A stretch of DNA of 64,000 bases from DATAZK01 sp963731205. Its GTDB lineage: Bacteria; Actinomycetota; Actinomycetes; Frankiales; Frankiaceae. The DNA is taken from NCBI GenBank assembly GCA_963731205.1, contig CAVSUJ010000002.1:1736001-1800000 (forward strand), in the 5' to 3' direction. Of this stretch, positions 22,877 to 34,948 are shown piece after piece; position 1 is the first letter of the stretch, and each line of letters opens with the position of its first letter. The notes under the pieces are model-generated. The model did not search any database. It worked only from the letters and a program-made list of their open reading frames with translations, and had not been told where the DNA came from. A program made the translations under genes and the position numbers.

Positions 22877-24210
22877 TCGCCCGCACCGTGAAGATCCAGC
22901 TCGCCGTGTTCGCCGGGCTGGCCGCGATCGCGCTGCTGATCACCGGCGTCAACTACGTCGGCCTGAACAAGGACCTGTGGTCCAAGCCCTTCACCGTCAA
23001 AGCGCATTTCGCGTCCTCGGGCGGCATCTTCACCAACGCCGAGGTCACCTACCGCGGCGTGACGGTCGGACGCGTCGGCACCCTGCACCTGACCAAGGAC
23101 GGCGTGATCGTCGACCTGAAGATCGACAAGGGCGAGAAGGTTCCCGCGCGCACCCATGCCCAGGTCGAGGAACTGTCCGCGGTGGGAGAGCAGTACGTCG
23201 ACCTACGTCCGTACACCGACGCGGGCCCGTACCTGAAGAACGGTGACGCGATCACGCTTGCCAACACCAGCGTCCCGGTGGACGAGAACACCGTCCTGGT
23301 CGATCTCGACAACCTGGTGAAGTCGGTCCCGCAGAACGCTCTTTCCACGACCGTCGACGAGCTCGGCAAGGCCTTCGACAACGCCGGCCCGTCGCTTCAG
23401 GCGCTGCTCGACCGCGGCAACGAGGTGATCAAGTCCTTCCAGGGCAATCTGGCGCAGACCATCTCGCTGATCGAGGACGCCAAGACCGTCCTGGCGACCC
23501 AGATCGACGTTTCCGGTGCCTTCCAGTCGTTCGCGAGCAACATCGCGGCCGTCTCCGACACCCTGCGTTCGAGCGACCCCGACATCCGGCGGCTCCTCGA
23601 CAACGGCGTCCTTTCGGCGACCGCGCTCGACGGCTTGCTCAAGGACAACCGCGGCAACCTCGGGCCGTTGCTGGCGAACCTGGTGACTCTCGGGCAGATC
23701 CAGGTCGCGCGCCTGCCCGGGCTGGATGAACTACTGACTCTTTATCCGCGGGTGCTGTCGGCCGGCGAGCGGGTCGTTCAGGACCCGTCGCAGGGTGCGC
23801 GCTTCGGCTTGGACCTCGAGCAGTTCCCGGTCTGCACCAAGGGTTACGCGCCCGCGTCGACCCAGGTGGTGCCCAATGGCTCCGCCGCACAAAACAACCG
23901 CGCCCTTCCGCTCGGTTACAGCTGCGACGAGCCGACGAGCAGTGCCGTCGACGTCAAGGGCTCGCGCAACGCTCCCCGGCCGCCGGGTGACACCACCGAC
24001 CCGGCGCTCGGCGGTTACGCCTACGGCCAGACGTCTTATGTCGGCTCCGCCAACGGCAAGGTCGTCGACGGCGCCGCCTACGACCCGGACAGCGGTTTGG
24101 TCTCGGGACCGAATGGTCAGCAGTACCTCATGGGCGCCGACGGCGGCCAGGCCGAGGTGCTCGGGGCCAATTCATGGAAATACCTGCTCCTAGCCCCTTT
24201 GACCTCGTGA
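22873..24210 (+). CDS. mceF: Mce-family protein MceF
   Basis: 445 residues, last of the six Mce proteins. Anchor about residues 8-28; Mce domain about 40-118 with AEVTYRGVTVGRVGTLHL and AVGEQYVDL. The long helical region is followed by a Gly/Tyr/Asn-rich tail that includes YDPDSGLVSGPNGQQYLM, seen in other MceF proteins. Its ATG overlaps the mceE stop. Confidence 0.92.
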   Translation: MIARTVKIQLAVFAGLAAIALLITGVNYVGLNKDLWSKPFTVKAHFASSGGIFTNAEVTYRGVTVGRVGTLHLTKDGVIVDLKIDKGEKVPARTHAQVEELSAVGEQYVDLRPYTDAGPYLKNGDAITLANTSVPVDENTVLVDLDNLVKSVPQNALSTTVDELGKAFDNAGPSLQALLDRGNEVIKSFQGNLAQTISLIEDAKTVLATQIDVSGAFQSFASNIAAVSDTLRSSDPDIRRLLDNGVLSATALDGLLKDNRGNLGPLLANLVTLGQIQVARLPGLDELLTLYPRVLSAGERVVQDPSQGARFGLDLEQFPVCTKGYAPASTQVVPNGSAAQNNRALPLGYSCDEPTSSAVDVKGSRNAPRPPGDTTDPALGGYAYGQTSYVGSANGKVVDGAAYDPDSGLVSGPNGQQYLMGADGGQAEVLGANSWKYLLLAPLTS

Positions 24211-24241
24211 TCGCCCAGTGATGAACCCCGTGAGGACTCCC

Positions 24242-25033
24242 ATGACAGCAGAACCCGACCAGGCGACCGCCCCTCGGCGGTCAGGCCTTGCGAAGCTGCG
24301 CGGAACGCCGGTGCTCGACCGGCCAGAGCCACCCGAGCAGGAACGTGCGGAAGCGCTCGTCGAGGCGCCGTCCCCGGTCGACGCTCCGCCGGTCGACGCT
24401 CCGGCCGTCGACGCACCGCCGGAGGAGCTGTCGCCGAAATCCCCGGTCGACCTGATCAAGCGGCCGGTCCCAGCGCCGGAATCGGCCACCGGTCCGCGCG
24501 CCGACCGCCGCCTGCGCCGAGCGATCGTCGCGCTGGTAGTCGCGGTCGCGTTGTTGCTGACCGGGGTGCTGCTGCTCGGCGATCGGCTGACCGGTGGCTC
24601 GAAGGCAGCACCCGCCGCAAAGTCCTCGGCGTCCAGCGGAGCGACCAGCGACTCGGCGGACCACCTGGCGGCGCTGCGGGCGGCGCACGACTTCGCGGTC
24701 TCGTTCTTCACTTACGACTACCGCAACGTGAACGCCTACTTCCGGCGCGTCGAGGCGGCCTCGACCGGCTCGTTCCGGTCGGATTTCGTCTCCAAGGAAG
24801 GGACGCTGAAGACCGTTCTCGCGAGCCTGAAGACCGTCGCCACCGGTCAGGTCCCTGACGGCGGCGCCGGCATCTTCGCCCTGGCGGACGGCAAGGCGGT
24901 GGCCTTCGTTTCGGCGAACCTCAACGCCTCCAACGCCGTCACCAAGAACGGCCAGAAGCGCTACCGGGTCAAGCTCTCGCTGCAGAAGGTGAAGGGCGCC
25001 TGGCTGGTCTCCGACTTCGAGGAGGTGCTCTGA
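24242..25033 (+). CDS. Mce-associated membrane protein, first of two
   Basis: 263 residues from ATG 24242, which has GAGGA 5 bases upstream; GTG 24218 and ATG 24221 are alternatives. The N-terminal ~95 residues are cytoplasmic and rich in Pro, Glu, Ala and Val, with short VDAP-type repeats. A single membrane helix lies about residues 100-117. The outer domain starts with FAVSFFTYDYRNVNAYF and resembles Mce-associated (Mas/Omam) proteins, which support Mce complexes in mycobacteria. The paralogous gene follows one base later. Confidence 0.8.
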   Translation: MTAEPDQATAPRRSGLAKLRGTPVLDRPEPPEQERAEALVEAPSPVDAPPVDAPAVDAPPEELSPKSPVDLIKRPVPAPESATGPRADRRLRRAIVALVVAVALLLTGVLLLGDRLTGGSKAAPAAKSSASSGATSDSADHLAALRAAHDFAVSFFTYDYRNVNAYFRRVEAASTGSFRSDFVSKEGTLKTVLASLKTVATGQVPDGGAGIFALADGKAVAFVSANLNASNAVTKNGQKRYRVKLSLQKVKGAWLVSDFEEVL

Positions 25034-25034
25034 G

Positions 25035-25607
25035 ATGGCCGGCACCCTGGTGGTGGGCCCCACCCCGAGCTCCAGCTCACGCGGCCTGCGGCGCATTTTC
25101 ACCGCACTCGTGTGCGTGGTCGCGGCGCTCGCGGCGCTGCTGGTCGTCGAGCTCGTCCGCGGACCCGCCAAGAGCGGGAGCCAGTCGCTGAGCACCGGCG
25201 CCTCGTCGGGGACGGCGTCCGACCCCGCGAGCCTGAGCAACGCCGCGCTGCAGGAAGCGATCGATGAGGGCCCGACCCTGTTCAGCTACGACTACCGCAC
25301 GTTGGACAAGGACCTGGGAGCCGCCCGCGGCGTGACCACCGGTGCCTTCACGAAGCAGTTCGACTCCGTCAGCGTGCCGGACGTGAAGCCGCTTGCGGTC
25401 AAGTACCAGGTCATCGTCACCGCCAAGGTGCTTGCCGCCACGGTGGTCGACAACAGCAACCTGAAGCAGATCAAGGTGATGCTCTTCCTTGATCAGGTCG
25501 TCAAGAACTCGCAGCTGGCGGCGCCGCGGCTGGACGCGAACCGCACCATCCTCACGATGGTCCCGGTCGGGAAGGGTTGGAAGGTCGCCGGTGTCTCTGC
25601 GATCTGA
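25035..25607 (+). CDS. Mce-associated membrane protein, second of two
   Basis: 190 residues. One membrane helix lies about residues 21-42. The outer domain contains LFSYDYRTLDKDL, clearly parallel to the motif in the preceding gene, and ends in WKVAGVSAI. It is probably a diverged paralogue working with the Mce complex. It starts one base after the previous stop and ends the block; no clear terminator follows. Confidence 0.8.
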   Translation: MAGTLVVGPTPSSSSRGLRRIFTALVCVVAALAALLVVELVRGPAKSGSQSLSTGASSGTASDPASLSNAALQEAIDEGPTLFSYDYRTLDKDLGAARGVTTGAFTKQFDSVSVPDVKPLAVKYQVIVTAKVLAATVVDNSNLKQIKVMLFLDQVVKNSQLAAPRLDANRTILTMVPVGKGWKVAGVSAI

Positions 25608-25821
25608 GCGCTCCATCCGGCGCGAGTGGACTCGGCCTCGCGATCGGACTGGTGACACGCCGGCACGGACCGGTGCGACCGCGAGTCGGCTCGGCTGTCG
25701 AGCTGTGGAATGACGGGCAGACCTACGGCGTTTCACGCCTCGTGCGCCGATAGTCGCAGCTGACAGGCGTCGCGCGGCCCGGCGGGAACATTTCACCCTA
25801 CCGGGCGTTGTATTGGGGTGG

Positions 25822-25850
25822 TGGACACTACTCGCGATTTTGGCTACACT
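25822..25850 (+). promoter_or_regulatory. Promoter of rpoB-rpoC
   Basis: TGGACA (25822-25827) and TACACT (25845-25850) are separated by exactly 17 bases, with TGG just before the -10 box. Both hexamers are close to the housekeeping sigma consensus. A start near 25857 would give a leader of about 370 bases before rpoB. Confidence 0.7.
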
Positions 25851-25856
25851 TCTCGT

Positions 25857-26229
25857 TTGCGCTGCTTTCCTGCTGACCCGTCTTGACGCGGGTCGTTCTG
25901 CATGCCCAGCACCGCGCCTGTCCGCCATCAGCCCGTCACTCGTCGCCAACCAGCCCCCCTCGCAAGGCCAGCTTCATCGCACGTCGCTTGCCCCGCCTTC
26001 GACCCGCCGGAGGATGTTCTGAAGCAGCGCCGATCGCCCAGGCGATCGCCGGGCCGCCCCAATTGGTGCGGCACCTCTCGCGCAGTCGTACCCGCTCGGC
26101 CGGATTTCCGGTCGGGCAGCTCTGCGTGCCCGCACTCCGTTGCGGTCCCCGCTCTCGCTGTCCCAGTTTTCGCGTTTTAGCTCCTCGATAACCGCACACC
26201 GTCCTGAACCAGGCTTTGGAAGGATTCCA
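25857..26229 (+). promoter_or_regulatory. Long untranslated leader of rpoB
   Basis: About 370 bases without a supported gene. Hairpins include GACCCG/CGGGTC (25875-25894) and a perfect CGATCGCC-CA-GGCGATCG (26031-26048). GGAAGGA (26218-26224) at the end is the rpoB ribosome site. Upstream, 25608-25821, I see no gene or clear terminator. Confidence 0.5.
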
Positions 26230-29200
26230 TTGGCCGCCCGCACCGCGTCCCGCATTTCGTTCGCCAAGATCAAGGAGCCGCTCGAGGTTCCGTCTCTGTT
26301 AGCTCTTCAGACCCAGTCGTTCGACGCTCTCGTAGGAAACGAGGCCTGGCAGGCCCGTGTCCAAGCGGCTGTCGATGCGGGTCGTACCGATGTCCCGATG
26401 ACGAGCGGCCTCGAGGATGTCTTCGAGGAAATCAGCCCGATCGAGGACTTCCAAGGGACGATGTCCCTGTCGTTCCGGGATCACCGCTTCGAGCCGCCGA
26501 AGTACACGCTCGAAGAGTGCAAAGACAAGGACATGACGTTCTCGGCGCCGATGTTCGTCACGGCCGAGTTCATCAACAACACCACTGGTGAGATCAAGAG
26601 CCAGACGGTGTTCATGGGCGATTTCCCGCTCATGACCCCTAAGGGCACTTTCGTCATCAACGGCACCGAGCGTGTCGTCGTCTCCCAGCTGGTCCGTAGC
26701 CCCGGCGTCTACTTCGAGCGCACTGCTGACAAGACGTCCGACAAGGACCTCTACAGCTGCAAGATGATCCCGAGCCGCGGCGCGTGGCTCGAGTTCGAGG
26801 TCGACAAGCGCGACACCGTCGGCGTCCGTATCGACCGCAAGCGCCGGCAGGGCGTCACCGTCCTGCTCAAGGCCCTCGGCTGGGACGACGCCCGAATTCT
26901 CGAGCGCTTCGGCGATTACGAGTCGATGCGCACGACGCTCGAGAAGGACCACCTTGCCGGCCAGGACGAGGCGCTGCTCGACATCTATCGCAAGCTGCGT
27001 CCGGGCGAGCCGCCGACGCGGGAGAGCGCGCAGACCCTGCTCGACAACCTCTTCTTCAACCCCAAGCGCTATGACCTGGCCAAGGTCGGCCGCTACAAGC
27101 TGAACAAGAAGCTCGGCCTGAGCCTGCCGACGGATGCCGGCACCCTCACCGAGGACGACATCGTCTCGACCATCGAGTACGTCGTGAAGCTCCACCAGGC
27201 CGGTGGGGTCAGCTTCGTCGAGAACGACGTGGTGTTCGAGGTCGACGACATCGACCACTTCGGCAACCGGCGCCTGCGCACGGTCGGCGAGCTCATCCAG
27301 AACCAGGTCCGTCTGGGCCTGGCCCGCATGGAGCGCGTCGTCCGCGAGCGGATGACCACCCAGGACGTCGAGGCGATCACGCCGCAGACCCTGATCAACA
27401 TCCGTCCGGTCGTGGCGAGCATCAAGGAGTTCTTCGGAACCTCCCAGCTCTCGCAGTTCATGGACCAGACCAACCCGCTGGCCGGCCTCACCCACAAGCG
27501 CCGCCTGTCAGCGCTCGGTCCCGGTGGTCTGTCGCGTGAGCGTGCCGGCTTCGAGGTCCGTGACGTGCACACCAGCCACTACGGCCGGATGTGTCCGATC
27601 GAGACCCCGGAAGGCCCCAACATCGGCCTGATCGGGTCGCTCGCGACCTTCGCCCGGGTCAACCCGTACGGCTTCGTCGAGACCCCGTACCGCAAGGTGG
27701 AGCACGGTCAGGTCACCAACCAGATCGACTACCTGACAGCCGACGAGGAGGACCGTTTCGTCATCGCGCAGGCCAACGCCGGCCTGAACGACGACGACAC
27801 CTTCGCCGAGTCGCGCGTCCTGGTGCGGCGCAAGGGCGGTGAGGTCGAGCTGATCCCGCCGGACGACGTCGACTACATCGACGTCTCGCCGCGACAGATG
27901 GTCTCGGTCGCGACGGCCATGATCCCGTTCCTCGAGCACGACGACGCCAACCGGGCCCTCATGGGTTCGAACATGCAGCGCCAGTCGGTTCCGTTGCTGC
28001 GCAACGAGTCCCCGCTGGTCGGCACCGGCATGGAGGCGCGTGCCGCGAAGGACGCCGGTGACGTGGTGGTCTGCGAGGAGGCAGGCGTCGTCGAGGAGCT
28101 CTCGGCCGACTACATCTCCGTGATGCACGACGACGGCACCCGGCGCACCTACCGGCTCGCCAAGTTCCGCCGGTCCAACCAGGGCACCTGCATCAACCAG
28201 CGGCCGATCGTCGACGAAGGCGACCGGATCGAGGTCGGCCAGGTCATCGCTGATGGTCCGTGCACCGACGACGGCGAGATGGCCCTCGGCAAGAACCTGC
28301 TCGTCGCGTTCATGCCGTGGGAAGGCCACAACTACGAAGACGCGATCATCCTCTCCCAGCGTCTGGTGCAGGACGACGTCCTCTCCTCGATCCACATCGA
28401 GGAGCACGAGGTCGACGCCCGTGACACCAAGCTGGGCCCGGAGGAGATCACCCGCGACATCCCCAACGTCAGCGAGGACGTCCTGGGTGACCTCGACGAG
28501 CGCGGCATCATCCGCATCGGCGCCGAGGTCAACCCCGGTGACGTGCTGGTCGGCAAGGTCACGCCCAAGGGCGAGACCGAGCTGACCCCGGAGGAGCGCC
28601 TGCTGCGCGCGATCTTCGGCGAGAAGGCGCGTGAGGTGCGTGACACGTCGCTGAAGGTTCCCCACGGCGAGTCCGGCAAGGTCATCGGCGTCCGGGTCTT
28701 CAGCCGTGAGGACGGTGACGAGCTGCCGCCGGGGGTCAACGAGCTGGTCCGGGTCTACGTGGCTCAGAAGCGCAAGATCACCGATGGTGACAAGCTCGCC
28801 GGCCGCCACGGCAACAAGGGCGTCATCTCCAAGATCCTTCCGCAGGAAGACATGCCCTTCCTCGAGGACGGCACCCCGGTCGACATCGTGCTCAACCCGC
28901 TCGGCGTGCCGGGCCGGATGAACGTCGGCCAGGTGCTCGAGACCCACCTCGGGTGGGTTGCGGCCACCGGTTGGAACATCGAGGGCGATGACGAGGACTG
29001 GAAGAAGCGGCTGAACAAGATCTCCGCCAATACCGCTCCTGCCGGCACCAACGTCGCCACCCCCGTGTTCGACGGTGCGCGCGAGGACGAGATCACCGGG
29101 CTGCTGTCGAGCACCCTGCCCAACCGCGACGGCGTCCAGCTGATCGGCGGCTCGGGTAAGGCTCGACTGCTCGACGGACGCACCGGGGAGCCTTTCCCGG

Positions 29201-29670
29201 AGCCGATCTCGGTGGGCTACATCTACATCCTGAAGCTCCTGCACCTGGTGGACGACAAGATCCACGCTCGTTCCACCGGCCCGTACTCCATGATCACGCA
29301 GCAGCCGCTGGGTGGTAAGGCGCAGTTCGGTGGCCAGCGCTTCGGTGAGATGGAGGTCTGGGCCCTCGAGGCCTACGGCGCCGCGTACGCGCTGCAGGAG
29401 TTGCTGACGATCAAGTCCGACGACGTCCTCGGCCGGGTCAAGGTCTATGAGGCCATCGTCAAGGGCGAGAACATCCCCGAGCCCGGCATCCCTGAGTCCT
29501 TCAAGGTGCTGATCAAGGAGATGCAGTCGCTGTGCCTGAACGTCGAGGTGCTCTCCAGCGACGGATCGTCGATCGAGATGCGTGACACCGACGAAGACGT
29601 CTTCCGCGCTGCGGAAGAGCTTGGTATCGACCTGTCGCGGCGTGAGCCGAGCAGTGTCGACGAGATGTAG
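26230..29670 (+). CDS. rpoB: DNA-directed RNA polymerase subunit beta
   Basis: 1146 residues from TTG 26230, with GGAAGGA 5 bases upstream; upstream in-frame starts lie in the leader. Conserved landmarks include FPLMTPKGTFVINGTERVVVSQL, the rifamycin pocket at about residues 403-429, the PETPEGPNIGLI-type segment IETPEGPNIGLI, DKLAGRHGNKG, and the C-terminal GGQRFGEMEVWALEAYGAA. In the rifamycin pocket the common resistance positions (Asp412, His422, Ser427, matching E. coli 516, 526 and 531) carry the sensitive residues. Thr414 and Ala418 replace the common Asn and Ser. It forms the catalytic core with RpoC. Confidence 0.98.
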   Translation: MAARTASRISFAKIKEPLEVPSLLALQTQSFDALVGNEAWQARVQAAVDAGRTDVPMTSGLEDVFEEISPIEDFQGTMSLSFRDHRFEPPKYTLEECKDKDMTFSAPMFVTAEFINNTTGEIKSQTVFMGDFPLMTPKGTFVINGTERVVVSQLVRSPGVYFERTADKTSDKDLYSCKMIPSRGAWLEFEVDKRDTVGVRIDRKRRQGVTVLLKALGWDDARILERFGDYESMRTTLEKDHLAGQDEALLDIYRKLRPGEPPTRESAQTLLDNLFFNPKRYDLAKVGRYKLNKKLGLSLPTDAGTLTEDDIVSTIEYVVKLHQAGGVSFVENDVVFEVDDIDHFGNRRLRTVGELIQNQVRLGLARMERVVRERMTTQDVEAITPQTLINIRPVVASIKEFFGTSQLSQFMDQTNPLAGLTHKRRLSALGPGGLSRERAGFEVRDVHTSHYGRMCPIETPEGPNIGLIGSLATFARVNPYGFVETPYRKVEHGQVTNQIDYLTADEEDRFVIAQANAGLNDDDTFAESRVLVRRKGGEVELIPPDDVDYIDVSPRQMVSVATAMIPFLEHDDANRALMGSNMQRQSVPLLRNESPLVGTGMEARAAKDAGDVVVCEEAGVVEELSADYISVMHDDGTRRTYRLAKFRRSNQGTCINQRPIVDEGDRIEVGQVIADGPCTDDGEMALGKNLLVAFMPWEGHNYEDAIILSQRLVQDDVLSSIHIEEHEVDARDTKLGPEEITRDIPNVSEDVLGDLDERGIIRIGAEVNPGDVLVGKVTPKGETELTPEERLLRAIFGEKAREVRDTSLKVPHGESGKVIGVRVFSREDGDELPPGVNELVRVYVAQKRKITDGDKLAGRHGNKGVISKILPQEDMPFLEDGTPVDIVLNPLGVPGRMNVGQVLETHLGWVAATGWNIEGDDEDWKKRLNKISANTAPAGTNVATPVFDGAREDEITGLLSSTLPNRDGVQLIGGSGKARLLDGRTGEPFPEPISVGYIYILKLLHLVDDKIHARSTGPYSMITQQPLGGKAQFGGQRFGEMEVWALEAYGAAYALQELLTIKSDDVLGRVKVYEAIVKGENIPEPGIPESFKVLIKEMQSLCLNVEVLSSDGSSIEMRDTDEDVFRAAEELGIDLSRREPSSVDEM

Positions 29671-29756
29671 CCCGTACTACTGGCCGGAAGCCCCGAAACG
29701 AAATCCCAACTCCTTTCATATTCCGTTCACGAACAAAAGAAAGAAGCGCGTAACCA

Positions 29757-33635
<3,879 letters not shown>

Positions 33636-33647
33636 TACGTCGGCTTT

Positions 33648-33683
33648 CCGGCTGACCCGGGGCACCAGCCCCGGGTCGGCCGG
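33648..33683 (+). terminator. Hairpin after rpoC, probable terminator
   Basis: CCGGCTGACCCGGGGC (33648-33663) pairs with GCCCCGGGTCGGCCGG (33668-33683) around an ACCA loop, 16 pairs with one wobble. There is no T tract, as for many actinobacterial terminators. Confidence 0.6.
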
Positions 33684-33745
33684 AGCCTCGAATTCCCTAC
33701 CACGTTCACCAGCCATCTACCAGTACAGCCGAAGCCACCACGCGT

Positions 33746-33774
33746 TCGACATTGCTGGCTGCGACGAGTAAAGT
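33746..33774 (+). promoter_or_regulatory. Candidate promoter of the rpsL operon
   Basis: TCGACA (33746-33751) and TAAAGT (33769-33774) with a 17-base spacer. The -35 box has one mismatch from TTGACA and the -10 box two from TATAAT. A leader of about 315 bases would follow. Confidence 0.55.
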
Positions 33775-33780
33775 CGCACC

Positions 33781-34095
33781 TCGTGGCTGCGGGCAGTGCC
33801 ATGATCGACGCCTGCGGCTGACGACTCACGCCCCTCCCGGCGCGGTGGCCATCGCAGGATGGCCGGCGGCGACGGGGTCCCGCCCTTCGGCGGGGGTCCG
33901 GATAGAAAAGCCGGGCGGCGTGCCCGTCCCGGATCCGGCGGATTTTTTCCGCGGGTTTGTGGCGCGGGCGCGACACGCCCGACACCGGGGGTCGGCGGAT
34001 GGCCTGGTCAGGGCCAGTGCAACTCAGATCCACACAAGAGACATAGAGACATCAGGAAGCGCCCCAGGCGCGGAGAACGGAGTGGCAGCCAGCAG
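33781..34095 (+). promoter_or_regulatory. Structured leader of the rpsL operon
   Basis: No gene is supported in this ~315-base stretch. It has a TTCG-capped stem CCCGCC-CTTC-GGCGGG (about 33880-33896), a CCGGAT/ATCCGG long-range pair (about 33898-33939) enclosing GGGC/GCCC, then CGGATTTTTTCC, a run of six T after GC-rich pairing. This looks like an attenuator or early terminator. No known family is recognised. Confidence 0.4.
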
Positions 34096-34470
<375 letters not shown>

Positions 34471-34471
34471 C

Positions 34472-34942
34472 ATGCCGCGCAAAGGTCCGGCCCCGAAGCA
34501 CCCGGTCATCAGCGACCCGGTGTTCGGTTCGCCGCTGGTGACTGCACTGGTCAACAAGGTTCTCGTCGCGGGAAAGAAGTCGGTCGCCGAGCGCATCGTC
34601 TACGGCGCGCTCGAGGGCTGCCGCGAGAAGAGCGGTGCTGACCCGGTGGTCACGCTCAAGCGGGCCCTCGACAACGTCAAGCCCACCCTCGAGGTGCGCT
34701 CTCGCCGCGTCGGTGGTGCCACCTACCAGGTCCCGGTCGAGGTGCGCGCTTCGCGCAGCACCACCCTGGCTTTGCGCTGGCTCGTCGGATACTCCCGGCA
34801 GCGGCGCGAGAAGACCATGACCGAGCGGCTCATGAACGAGCTGCTCGACGCAAGCAACGGCCTCGGCGCCAGCGTGAAGCGGCGCGAGGACACCCACAAG
34901 ATGGCGGAGTCGAACAAGGCTTTCGCCCACTACCGCTGGTAA
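34472..34942 (+). CDS. rpsG: 30S ribosomal protein S7
   Basis: 156 residues, the standard bacterial length. MPRKGPAPKHPVISDPVFGS at the N-terminus and YQVPVEVRASR.TTLALRWL in the centre are typical. S7 nucleates assembly of the 30S head and contacts the E-site tRNA. In E. coli it also regulates the str operon. The AAGGAGAAGGG ribosome site overlaps the rpsL end. Confidence 0.97.
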   Translation: MPRKGPAPKHPVISDPVFGSPLVTALVNKVLVAGKKSVAERIVYGALEGCREKSGADPVVTLKRALDNVKPTLEVRSRRVGGATYQVPVEVRASRSTTLALRWLVGYSRQRREKTMTERLMNELLDASNGLGASVKRREDTHKMAESNKAFAHYRW

Positions 34943-34948
34943 TCACTT

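Noticed and set aside
26140..26229. Upstream start for rpoB at 26140
   Set aside because: No ribosome site there; TTG 26230 has GGAAGGA at proper spacing and matches the family N-terminus.
27508..29265. Long reverse-strand open frame opposite rpoB
   Set aside because: Same GC-driven artefact opposite a conserved gene; no ribosome site or recognisable motif.
33859..34095. N-terminal extension of rpsL to an upstream in-frame start
   Set aside because: S12 homology starts exactly at ATG 34096 (MPTIQQLVRKG); the extension would cover the structured leader.
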